A stretch of DNA of 12,509 bases from Oscillospiraceae bacterium. Lineage in GTDB: Bacteria > Bacillota > Clostridia > UMGS1883. The notes below the pieces were generated by a model. The model worked only from the letters and a program-made list of their open reading frames with translations. It made no database searches and was not told the origin of the DNA. Below are positions 6,580 to 12,509 of this stretch, piece by piece (positions within the stretch are counted from its first letter, which is position 1; every line of letters starts with the position of its first letter). The DNA is taken from NCBI GenBank assembly GCA_022508735.1, contig JAFLUQ010000059.1, positions 1 to 12,509 of the forward strand. Reading direction: 5' to 3'. Position numbers and translations under genes: made by a program.

Positions 6580-6609
6580 GTCAAAGGGCATTCTCTGAAT
6601 GCCCTTGAC
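6580..6609 (-). other. Intercistronic hairpin between dnaK and dnaJ
   Basis: On the minus strand GTCAAGGGCATT (6609-6598) pairs with AATGCCCTTTGAC (6592-6580), 12 pairs with one bulged base and a 5-nt loop. No T-run follows, so it is not a standard terminator. It sits between the dnaK stop and the dnaJ ribosome binding site. It could act in RNA processing or stability, or as an attenuator; the effect is inferred. Confidence 0.6.
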
Positions 6610-6619
6610 CGCTTAATAA

Positions 6620-8443
6620 TTACTGATTGTCGCTGTCGGTGAAGTCAGCGTCATACACGTTGCCGTCGGGGCCGCCCTGCTGAGGGCCTGCGCCCTGTGC
6701 GTCCTGCGGGCCTGCCTGGCTGTAGAGCTTGGCGCTGAGATCGTAAAGCTTCTTCTGAAGCTCCTCGGTCGCGGCCTTGATAGCCTCAACGTCGCTGCCC
6801 TTAAGAGCCTCTTTGACCTTGTTTATCTCTTCCTCAACGCCGCTCTTGTCGGCAGCGTCAAGCTTGTCGCCCTGTTCGCTGATAAGCTTCTCGCACTGGT
6901 AAACCATCTGGTCAGCGTTGTTGCGAACGTCAATGGCCTCCTTGTTCTTCTTATCCTCCTCGGCGTACTTCTCGGCCTCCTTAACAGCCTTATCAATGTC
7001 CTCGTCGCTGAGGTTGGTGGAAGAAGTGATGGTGATCTTCTGCTCCTGACCGGTGCCGAGATCCTTTGCGGATACGTTCACGATACCGTTGGCGTCGATA
7101 TCAAAGGTAACCTCGATCTGGGGTACTCCTCTGGGAGCGGGGGCTATGCCGCTGAGCATAAAGTTGCCGAGGGTCTTGTTATCCTTGGCCATCTGGCGCT
7201 CACCCTGAAGCACGTGGATATCCACGCTGGTCTGGCCGTCGGCTGCTGTGGAGAAGATCTGGCTCTTCTTTGTGGGGATAGTGGTGTTTCTCTCGATGAG
7301 TCTTGTGCATACGCCGCCCATTGTCTCGATACCAAGAGACAGGGGGGTAACGTCGAGAAGAACGATGTCCTTAACGTCGCCGGCAAGCACGCCTGCCTGA
7401 ATAGCCGCGCCAACGGCTACGCACTCATCGGGGTTAATGCCCTTATGGGGCTCCTTGCCTATGAATGATTTAACGGCGTCGTTTACCGCGGGAATACGGC
7501 TGGAACCGCCAACCATAAGCACCTTGTCGATCTCAGACGCATTAAGCCCGGCGTCGCGGAGAGCGTTTCTTGTGGGGCCCATTGTGCGCTCAACAAGGTC
7601 GGCTGTAAGCTCATTGAACTTTGCTCTTGTGAGAGTGATGTCCATGTGCTTGGGGCCGGTGCTGTCGGCAGTGATGAAGGGAAGGTTGATGTTGCTTGTT
7701 GTCACGCCGCTGAGCTCGATCTTAGCCTTTTCAGCGGCCTCTTTAAGGCGCTGCATGGCTGTCTTATCAGTGGAAAGGTCGATGCCGTTTTCCTTCTTGA
7801 ACTCGGCAACAAGGTAGCTGATGATCTTATTATCGAAGTCGTCGCCGCCGAGATGGGTGTCGCCATTGGTGGCAAGCACCTCAAACACGCCGTCGCCTAT
7901 CTCCAGAATGGATACGTCAAAGGTACCGCCGCCCAGATCGTATACCATGATCTTCTGATCGCTTTCCTTATCCATACCGTAGGCAAAAGCAGCGGCTGTG
8001 GGCTCGTTTATAATACGCAGCACTTCAAGACCGGCGATCTTACCGGCGTCCTTAGTTGCCTGACGCTGAGAGTCGTCAAAGTAGGCCGGAACGGTGATAA
8101 CAGCCTGTGTCACAGGCTCGCCCAGATAGCTTTCGGCATCAGCCTTAAGCTTCTGAAGTATCATGGAGCTGATGACCTGAGGGGTATAGCTCTTGTCGTC
8201 GATAGAAACCTTATAGTTGGTGCCCATCTCACGCTTTATGGAAATTATTGTTCTGTCGGGATTTGTTACGGCCTGGCGCTTAGCCACCTGACCTACAAGG
8301 CGCTCGCCGTCCTTCTTGAAGGCTACCACGGAAGGAGTAGTGCGGCCGCCCTCGCTGTTGGCGATGACTACAGGCTCGCCGCCCTCAAGCACTGCCACGC
8401 AGGAGTTTGTTGTACCAAGATCGATACCGATAATTTTACTCAT
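6620..8443 (-). CDS. dnaK: Chaperone protein DnaK (Hsp70)
   Basis: This 607-aa ATP-driven chaperone acts with DnaJ and GrpE in the cytoplasm. The ATPase domain shows IDLGTTNS (7-14), the phosphate-binding VYDLGGGTFDVSIL (167-180) and VLMVGGSSRIPAV (308-320). The VLLDV linker (361-365) joins the substrate-binding domain (about 366-500), followed by a helical lid and a Gly/Gln-rich tail ending YDADFTDSDNQ. Near residues 75-90 it lacks the roughly two-dozen-residue stretch found in E. coli DnaK, the known Gram-positive form. The ATG (8443-8441) has GGAGG 8 nt upstream. It follows grpE by 40 bp with no promoter or CIRCE of its own visible, so it depends on the hrcA promoter. Confidence 0.98.
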   Translation of the reverse strand: MSKIIGIDLGTTNSCVAVLEGGEPVVIANSEGGRTTPSVVAFKKDGERLVGQVAKRQAVTNPDRTIISIKREMGTNYKVSIDDKSYTPQVISSMILQKLKADAESYLGEPVTQAVITVPAYFDDSQRQATKDAGKIAGLEVLRIINEPTAAAFAYGMDKESDQKIMVYDLGGGTFDVSILEIGDGVFEVLATNGDTHLGGDDFDNKIISYLVAEFKKENGIDLSTDKTAMQRLKEAAEKAKIELSGVTTSNINLPFITADSTGPKHMDITLTRAKFNELTADLVERTMGPTRNALRDAGLNASEIDKVLMVGGSSRIPAVNDAVKSFIGKEPHKGINPDECVAVGAAIQAGVLAGDVKDIVLLDVTPLSLGIETMGGVCTRLIERNTTIPTKKSQIFSTAADGQTSVDIHVLQGERQMAKDNKTLGNFMLSGIAPAPRGVPQIEVTFDIDANGIVNVSAKDLGTGQEQKITITSSTNLSDEDIDKAVKEAEKYAEEDKKNKEAIDVRNNADQMVYQCEKLISEQGDKLDAADKSGVEEEINKVKEALKGSDVEAIKAATEELQKKLYDLSAKLYSQAGPQDAQGAGPQQGGPDGNVYDADFTDSDNQ

Positions 8444-8483
8444 TGTTTATTCCTCCAAATCATTTTATATTCTTATTTTATAC

Positions 8484-9005
8484 TTAGTTTGCCACTTTAA
8501 CCATGCTGTGCCGAAGCACTCTGTCGCCGAGCTTATAGCCCTTCTGGAGTTCTTCTACTATGACGTTTTCGCCGTAGTCCTCGTCCTCAACGTGCATTAC
8601 CGCGTTGTGCAGCTCAGGGTTGAATTCCTCGCCCGCTTCGGCGCTTATGGCCTCGACCCCAAGGTTTTTAAAGACCTCTTCAAGCTGCTTTTTCACCAGC
8701 TCAACGCCCTCATAAAAGGCGTTTTTCTCGGTTTCTATGCCAAGGGCACGCTCAAGGTTATCCATAACAGGCAAAAACTTCGCCGCCGCGTCGGCCTTGG
8801 CCTCGGGGTATATGGCCTCTTTTTCGCGAATGCTGCGCTTGCGGTAGTTATCATACTCCGCCAGAGTCCTCATGTACTTATCGTTAAGAGCCTCGAGCTT
8901 TTTCTGTGTTTCGTCCTCTGCGCTCTGCGGTTCTACGACCTCTGTGTCTACAGCCTCGGGAGTCTCCTCCTCAAGGATCTCATCTTTTTTCTCTTCATTA
9001 TTCAT
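8484..9005 (-). CDS. grpE: Nucleotide exchange factor GrpE
   Basis: The product is 173 aa; GrpE works as a dimer that releases ADP from DnaK. The acidic, poorly ordered N-terminus (1-30) is followed by the long coiled-coil helix (about 30-90), with the family signature AEYDNYRKRS (49-58) and FLPVMDNLERAL (77-88). The C-terminal beta-wing that contacts DnaK ends in GYKLGDRVLRHSMVKVAN. The ATG (9005-9003) has GAGGAGG 8 nt upstream; the hrcA stop is 14 bp away, so the ribosome binding site abuts the end of hrcA and translation may be coupled. Confidence 0.97.
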   Translation of the reverse strand: MNNEEKKDEILEEETPEAVDTEVVEPQSAEDETQKKLEALNDKYMRTLAEYDNYRKRSIREKEAIYPEAKADAAAKFLPVMDNLERALGIETEKNAFYEGVELVKKQLEEVFKNLGVEAISAEAGEEFNPELHNAVMHVEDEDYGENVIVEELQKGYKLGDRVLRHSMVKVAN

Positions 9006-9019
9006 ATGTCTCGCCTCCT

Positions 9020-10066
9020 CTACTGGTTCTCGCCGAGCATACGGTCAAGTATTTCGCTCAGCCGTGTATTTATCAGCTCCAGAGACGACACGACTCTCGC
9101 ATAATCCATTCTTGTGGGGCCGATTATGCCGATCTTTCCTCTGAGCTTATTTCCTACGCTGTAATTTGCAACGACTATACTGGTGTCTTTCATTTCCTCG
9201 ACGCCGCTTTCGCTGCCTATCCTGATGCTTATTCCGCGCTCTGTGTCCTCCAGACGCGAAAGCATTCTCGACACGTTTTCACGGTGGTCCATGAACGAGA
9301 AAAATTCTCTTGCCCGCTCTATGTCGGCAAATTCAGGATTGTCAAGAATATTAGACGTGCCGCCGATATACAGCCGCTCGTCCTCCTCCTTAAGGCACTC
9401 CAGCACGAAGCCTACGACCACCTTCATAATGTCGGCGTAGCTACCCATAGCCTCATATATGAGCATGAGACGCGCCGGAGTCATGTCGCTGACGCTGAGG
9501 CCCGCAAGCTGCTTGGATAGGAAGTCGCTTATGGAATCTATGGTTTGATAGTCCACCGCTTCGCTGAATTTTATCTTTCGGTTACGCACCACTCCGCCGT
9601 CGGTTATGACCACCACAAGGGCGACTTTTTCCTCTATCAGAAGCAGCTTAACGCTTCGTACTCTGCGCTGCTCCTCGTGAGGGAAGGCCACGACCGTCGG
9701 ATAGCGCGTCACCTTAGAGACTATATTGGATATCTCGGAAATTACACCCTCGAGCTTACTGTAGCTTCTGTCCATAGACTGCTGCAGGCCCGCCATCTCC
9801 TCTATCGTCAGGCTGTACTTACGCATCAGCGAATCCACATAGAAGCGGTATCCCATTTCTGACGGCACCCTTCCGGCCGAGGTGTGGGGCTTATCGAGAT
9901 AGCCCATATCCTCAAGGTCAGCCATTTCGTTTCTTATAGTGGCCGCCGAAAGGCCCATGTCGTGATTTTTTGCAAGATTACGCGAGGCCACAGGTTCCGC
10001 CGTCGCGATATAATCTTCAATTATCGCCTGAAGTATCTGTTTTTTTCTTTGACTCAGCTCCTCCAT
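9020..10066 (-). CDS. hrcA: Heat-inducible transcription repressor HrcA
   Basis: The 348-aa repressor binds CIRCE and is kept active by GroEL, so chaperone genes are derepressed when GroEL is busy with unfolded protein. The N-terminal winged helix-turn-helix (about 1-80) contains SQRKKQILQAIIEDYIATAE, GLSAATIRNEMADLEDMGYL and the wing HTSAGRVPSEMGYRFYVDSL. The rest is the GAF-like and inserted dimerisation regions, ending with the conserved IGIIGPTRMDYARVVSSLEL. The ATG (10066-10064) has GGGGAG 8 nt upstream. It is the first gene of its operon, directly downstream of a perfect CIRCE, so it is autoregulated. Confidence 0.98.
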   Translation of the reverse strand: MEELSQRKKQILQAIIEDYIATAEPVASRNLAKNHDMGLSAATIRNEMADLEDMGYLDKPHTSAGRVPSEMGYRFYVDSLMRKYSLTIEEMAGLQQSMDRSYSKLEGVISEISNIVSKVTRYPTVVAFPHEEQRRVRSVKLLLIEEKVALVVVITDGGVVRNRKIKFSEAVDYQTIDSISDFLSKQLAGLSVSDMTPARLMLIYEAMGSYADIMKVVVGFVLECLKEEDERLYIGGTSNILDNPEFADIERAREFFSFMDHRENVSRMLSRLEDTERGISIRIGSESGVEEMKDTSIVVANYSVGNKLRGKIGIIGPTRMDYARVVSSLELINTRLSEILDRMLGENQ

Positions 10067-10084
10067 AGCCCACGCTCCCCTTTA

Positions 10085-10131
10085 TAATGTATTGTTAGCA
10101 CTCGTCTCTTATGAGTGCTAACAATACATTA
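10085..10131. promoter_or_regulatory. CIRCE operator (HrcA binding site) with extended arms
   Basis: The exact consensus TTAGCACTC (10095-10103), 9-bp spacer, GAGTGCTAA (10113-10121) is present. The inverted repeat continues without mismatch to 19 bp per arm (10085-10103 and 10113-10131). It lies between the hrcA promoter and the hrcA start, in the transcribed leader, and its outer arm covers the predicted -10 box. Confidence 0.98.
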
Positions 10132-10154
10132 CCACTATCTTCTTCATTTGTCAA
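10126..10154 (-). promoter_or_regulatory. Sigma-A promoter of the hrcA operon
   Basis: On the minus strand TTGACA (10154-10149), a 17-bp spacer and TAATGT (10131-10126). The -10 box lies in the distal arm of the extended CIRCE, so HrcA binding would block polymerase directly. A housekeeping promoter plus CIRCE is the usual arrangement for class I heat-shock genes. Confidence 0.8.
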
Positions 10155-10343
10155 GTACTTTTTTTAAAAAAATTTCACCTAATTTGACTTTTATTGCTCT
10201 TTCACTCCTCTGCTATTCAAATGCTATGCTCCAAACGCAGCAAAAGGCCTCCTTTCGGCTTAAAAGGAGACCTCTTATGACTTTTTTATTTTACCATAAG
10301 ACTGTTCCACTTTTAATATTGCAAAAATTATTTTCAAAAACCA
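10155..10343. other. Non-coding stretch between the hrcA promoter and the padR promoter
   Basis: The gene-free gap runs from 10067 to 10413. Besides the CIRCE/hrcA promoter at its left and the padR promoter/operators at its right, the middle holds poly-T/poly-A runs (10161-10173), a hairpin (10242-10276) and an AT-rich tail. I see no convincing gene; a 35-codon open frame at 10277-10384 is treated as a low-confidence observation. Confidence 0.6.
10242..10276 (-). terminator. Hairpin, terminator-like on the minus strand
   Basis: Arms 10242-10255 (AAAAGGCCTCCTTT) and 10263-10276 (AAAGGAGACCTCTT) enclose a 7-nt loop. As minus-strand RNA they pair completely if two G-U wobbles are allowed, and the descending arm ends CCTTTT. 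As plus-strand RNA the same positions become A-C mismatches. It may insulate the hrcA promoter from minus-strand transcription, but no minus-strand gene lies upstream of it in the window. Confidence 0.45.
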
Positions 10344-10372
10344 TTGACATTCTCGATATTCGAGATTACAAT
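10344..10372 (+). promoter_or_regulatory. Sigma-A promoter of the padR-DUF2812 operon
   Basis: TTGACA (10344-10349), 17 bp, TACAAT (10367-10372). A 15-bp palindrome fills most of the spacer and a second one follows the start of transcription, which implies tight repression. Confidence 0.8.
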
Positions 10373-10399
10373 AAAGACAGATAAACTCGATAATCGAGA
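10351..10399. promoter_or_regulatory. Twin palindromic operators, probably bound by the adjacent PadR protein
   Basis: TCTCGATATTCGAGA (10351-10365) lies between the -35 and -10 boxes, and ACTCGATAATCGAGA (10385-10399) lies in the leader just before the ribosome binding site. The two share the CTCGAT-N-ATCGAG-type layout, and their centres are 34 bp apart, close to three helical turns, so two dimers could bind on one face of the DNA. PadR proteins commonly bind such inverted repeats at their own promoter; the pairing with this PadR is inferred from position. Confidence 0.75.
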
Positions 10400-10413
10400 A
10401 TGGAGGTGCGTTC

Positions 10414-10737
10414 ATGCCGCGGTTGAAGTTTCAGACATTGACGGAGCAGATGTTTTATACTCTGCTATGCCTTAAAAATGAGTGCTATGGAATGGATATT
10501 CTTGACAAGGTCCCGGCCATGACAAATAAGCGTGTAAGTATAGGCTCCGGCACTCTGTATACTTTGCTTGAACAGTTTTTAGAAGCTGAAATGATACGGG
10601 AAACAAAGGTCGAGGGGCGACGGCGCAGCTATATACTTACTGACAAAGGGAAAGAAATGCTTAATAATGAGTATCGGCGTATTTGCGCTCAGGCATTGGA
10701 CTATCGCACAGTTTTCGGAGAGGAGGACGTGAAATGA
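10414..10737 (+). CDS. PadR-family transcriptional regulator
   Basis: The product is 107 aa, the size of the short PadR subfamily (winged helix plus one dimerisation helix). The N-terminal winged helix is clear: LTEQMFYTLLCLKNECYGMD (about 9-28), the recognition-helix segment VSIGSGTLYTLLEQFLEAEM (about 41-60) and the wing GRRRSYILTDKGKEML. The ATG follows GGAGGTG. The gene overlaps the next one by ATGA (10734-10737), so translation is coupled. PadR regulators next to DUF2812 genes are a recurring pair in Firmicutes; the inducing signal, often membrane stress or a drug, is unknown here. Confidence 0.93.
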   Translation: MPRLKFQTLTEQMFYTLLCLKNECYGMDILDKVPAMTNKRVSIGSGTLYTLLEQFLEAEMIRETKVEGRRRSYILTDKGKEMLNNEYRRICAQALDYRTVFGEEDVK

Positions 10738-12134
10738 AAGACACAAAACGCAGAATAGAAGCATTCTCGTTCTTTGACTATACAGGTATTGCCCGGCACC
10801 TGTCTAAAATGGCAGAGAAGGGCTGGCTTATAGAGAAAATCTCAAACTTTGGCTGGGTATATCGCCGGATAGAGCCGAAAAAGCTGACCTTCTCGGTTTG
10901 CTACTATCCAAAGGCGTCTGAATTTGATCCTGAACCTACAGAGGAGCAAAAGGAGTTCCACGAATTCTGTGAGCACACCGGTTGGGTATTAGCCGCAACC
11001 TCCGCCCAAATGCAGATATTCTATAACGAACGTGAAAACCCAGTTCCGATCGAAACGGATCCTGCGCTTGAAATCGGGACCCTTCATGCCGCCGCTAAGA
11101 AGAGCTACATTCCGGCCTGGTCCGTATTGCTGCTGATCTCTGTTATGAACGGTGCACTGTTTGTTTCAAGACTGTTGGGTGACTTTATAGGTCTCCTTGC
11201 CAGCGCTGCGAACCTGTTCACCGGCTTTGGGTGGCTCATGCTTTTTATCTTGTGTGTCATGGAGCTGTGCGGATATTTCATCTGGCACAAAAAGGCGGTG
11301 AAGACTGCGGAGCGTGGCGAGTATTTAGAAACGCACAGCCATTCACGCATACAAAAAATAATATTTGCCACAGTGATGATAGGTTTTGCTTATTGGCTTC
11401 TGAACATTGTTTTGCTTGGCAAGCCGATTATGAGAACAGTCGGCCTTCTTATGGTGCTGATCATTGCAGCACAGCTTGTTCTCGTAAACGGAGTAAAAGA
11501 GCTGCTTAAGCGCAAAAAAGCGCCGAGGGGCGTGACCCGCACACTCACTTTCCTTTCCAGCTTTGTTTTTGCATTCGCCATGATGGGCGCGATCACCTTC
11601 AGCGTACTTCGTGCATCACAAAGCGGATATTTTGAACGTGATCAGGAAACCTACGAGTATAATGGAGCGACCTTTACCGTTTACAAGGATGAAATTCCCT
11701 TGACTGTTGAGGACCTGATCAACATTCAATATGACGGATATGTCAGATCGAGAACAGGCGACGAGTCGCTGCTGCTTGGGCGGTTCGTCATGCGTCAGCA
11801 CCCGAGGTTTGACGCGGAAAATTACAAGGATATGCCTGCTTTAGAATATACGATCACAGAGGTCAAGCTGCCCTTCCTTTATGAGTTCTGTAAAAACAGC
11901 CTGCTGAATGAGCGAAAAGACGAAGTAGCTGACGGGCAGGTGGTATTTGCAGAACACTATGAACAGGCTGACGCGGCTCCGTGGCAGGCAAACGAAGCTT
12001 ACCAACTTTATTGGAGCAGCGGCTATCTTAACAAATACCTCCTTTGCTACGATAAACGAATCGTTGAGATCACGTTTTTCTGGGAGCCGACGGCTGAGCA
12101 AATGGCAATCGTGGCGGACAAATTATCTGAATAA
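10734..12134 (+). CDS. DUF2812 domain membrane protein
   Basis: The product is 466 aa. The ATG at 10734 is used because AGGAGG lies 7 nt upstream and it overlaps the padR stop; an upstream in-frame ATG at 10683 lies inside padR without such a site. Residues about 8-110 match the DUF2812 domain (FFDYTGIARHLSKMAEKGWL, then a Tyr/Pro-rich beta region FSVCYYPKASEFDPEPTEEQ). About five hydrophobic spans follow (roughly 127-147, 151-185, 207-227, 233-253, 269-292), so it is an integral membrane protein. Residues about 295-466 form a soluble C-terminal domain rich in aromatic and charged residues. Its function is unknown. The partnership with PadR suggests an envelope-stress or antimicrobial-response role, which is inference. 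Confidence 0.88.
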   Translation: MKDTKRRIEAFSFFDYTGIARHLSKMAEKGWLIEKISNFGWVYRRIEPKKLTFSVCYYPKASEFDPEPTEEQKEFHEFCEHTGWVLAATSAQMQIFYNERENPVPIETDPALEIGTLHAAAKKSYIPAWSVLLLISVMNGALFVSRLLGDFIGLLASAANLFTGFGWLMLFILCVMELCGYFIWHKKAVKTAERGEYLETHSHSRIQKIIFATVMIGFAYWLLNIVLLGKPIMRTVGLLMVLIIAAQLVLVNGVKELLKRKKAPRGVTRTLTFLSSFVFAFAMMGAITFSVLRASQSGYFERDQETYEYNGATFTVYKDEIPLTVEDLINIQYDGYVRSRTGDESLLLGRFVMRQHPRFDAENYKDMPALEYTITEVKLPFLYEFCKNSLLNERKDEVADGQVVFAEHYEQADAAPWQANEAYQLYWSSGYLNKYLLCYDKRIVEITFFWEPTAEQMAIVADKLSE

Positions 12135-12143
12135 CAGTCGGTA

Positions 12144-12194
12144 ATAAAGTATGCCGGATGGTCGTGCATAAGCGCCGCCGTCCGGCATTCTTTA
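12144..12194 (+). terminator. Hairpin terminator after the DUF2812 gene
   Basis: ATGCCGGATGG (12151-12161) pairs with CCGTCCGGCAT (12178-12188), one G-U pair, and the stem is extended by ATAAAG/CTTTAT past one mismatch. The loop is 16 nt. The T-run is short, so termination may be moderate. Confidence 0.7.
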
Positions 12195-12219
12195 TCCAAA
12201 ATTTATAATTAATTAACAC

Positions 12220-12266
12220 GTCAAGGCGCGGCGCGGCTTGACAAAAATAAGGCCCTGTGCTAAGAT
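12220..12266 (+). promoter_or_regulatory. Promoter with GC-rich dyad ahead of the solute-binding protein gene
   Basis: TTGACA (12238-12243), 17-bp spacer ending TGC, TAAGAT (12261-12266) makes an extended -10 promoter. The -35 box overlaps the right arm of a 23-bp imperfect palindrome (12220-12242): arms GTCAAGGCGCG and CGCGGCTTGAC, 10 of 11 pairs, around one central base. This is placed where a repressor would block the -35. The GC-rich dyad stands out in AT-rich surroundings. Confidence 0.65.
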
Positions 12267-12333
12267 AAAATTAATAGTGGCGCTTATGGTAACACCGGCG
12301 CTCGATGCGGAAAATGATTGAGGAGGAAAATCA

Positions 12334-12509
12334 ATGAAAAAGTTATTATCCACCATTTTATCGATCACAATGCTGCTTTCAATGGCAGCAGCGGCTTTTG
12401 CAGACGGTATTGACGAACCGCAGAAAGCAAAGCTGACAGTTGGAATTAACGCGGAGTTTGCTCCGTTTGAATATTATGAAGACGGCGAACTGAAAGGCTT
12501 TGACATAGA
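12334..12509 (+). CDS. Family-3 extracellular solute-binding protein (amino-acid ABC transporter type), N-terminal part
   Basis: Only 58 codons are present; the rest lies right of the window. The protein captures a small ligand, usually an amino acid, outside the membrane and hands it to an ABC permease. Residues 1-23 are a signal peptide (MKKLLSTILSITMLLSMAAA then AFA/D). KLTVGINAEFAPFEYYEDGE (33-52) and LKGFDI form the typical start of the SBP_bac_3 fold, in which an aromatic in PFEY helps clamp the ligand. The ATG has AGGAGG 7 nt upstream. No lipobox Cys is present in the signal region, unusual for a monoderm binding protein. Transporter partners are outside the window. Confidence 0.88.
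   Translation, partial: MKKLLSTILSITMLLSMAAAAFADGIDEPQKAKLTVGINAEFAPFEYYEDGELKGFDI

Noticed and set aside
7646..8500. 284-codon open frame antisense to dnaK, and similar ones antisense to hrcA, grpE and dnaJ
   Set aside because: Long antisense frames opposite dnaK are a well-known artefact of its codon use. No initiation signals or domains are seen, and the sense genes are certain.
10115..10276. Possible coding start at 10115 within the CIRCE element
   Set aside because: The frame begins inside the operator, has no ribosome binding site, and its composition is that of AT-rich non-coding DNA. Only the 10277 start has one, and it is reported as a weak observation.
10683..10733. ATG at 10683 as start of the DUF2812 protein
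   Set aside because: It lies inside padR without a ribosome binding site. ATG 10734 has AGGAGG and an ATGA overlap, and begins the conserved domain directly.
1..12509. CRISPR arrays, tRNA/rRNA genes, transposases or integrases
   Set aside because: No regularly spaced direct repeats, cloverleaf sequences, or recombinase genes were recognised on either strand. The only direct repeat is within the lipoprotein linker.

Overview
The window looks like a chromosomal segment of a Gram-positive Clostridia-type bacterium, plausibly a gut Oscillospiraceae/Ruminococcaceae relative; the family is inference. The supporting signs are the hrcA-grpE-dnaK-dnaJ operon behind a single perfect CIRCE operator, a DnaK lacking the roughly two-dozen-residue insertion of proteobacterial DnaK, strong AGGAGG-type ribosome binding sites, near-consensus TTGACA/TATAAT promoters, and PadR/DUF2812 and clostridial-type threonine ammonia-lyase genes.

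Layout from left to right. (1) At the left edge, on the minus strand, is the N-terminal part of a PLP-dependent threonine ammonia-lyase, cut by the window. (2) Divergent from it, 354-2987 encodes a large secreted protein. It has a signal peptide, a copper-amine-oxidase-N-like domain, ricin-type lectin-like repeats and a central HELGH zinc-metallopeptidase-like domain. It ends at a hairpin shared with the next, convergent gene. (3) 3039-4633 is a compact AT-rich module: a small XRE regulator (minus), and divergent from it a Ser/Asn-rich lipoprotein with a C-terminal four-Cys motif and a 79-aa membrane protein with a CxxC/CxxC ribbon. The divergent promoter is framed by an unusually tidy set of inverted repeats. 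Hairpin terminators bound both ends. (4) 4674-5312 (minus) is a phosphoglycolate-phosphatase-like HAD hydrolase with its own promoter. (5) 5397-10154 (minus) is the HrcA-controlled chaperone operon, ending in a terminator just after dnaJ. (6) 10344-12134 (plus) is a PadR regulator translationally overlapping a DUF2812 membrane protein, with two near-identical palindromic operator candidates at its promoter. (7) At the right edge, 12334-12509 is the start of a family-3 (amino-acid type) solute-binding protein behind a promoter whose -35 box lies in a GC-rich dyad.

How the parts work together: the chaperone operon is a standard CIRCE/HrcA feedback circuit. The XRE module and the PadR/DUF2812 pair are two separate self-contained regulator-plus-envelope-protein units, each probably autoregulated through the palindromes described. 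The best candidates for undescribed biology are the XRE/lipoprotein/zinc-ribbon module and the lectin-metallopeptidase. Neither can be assigned a function from sequence alone.
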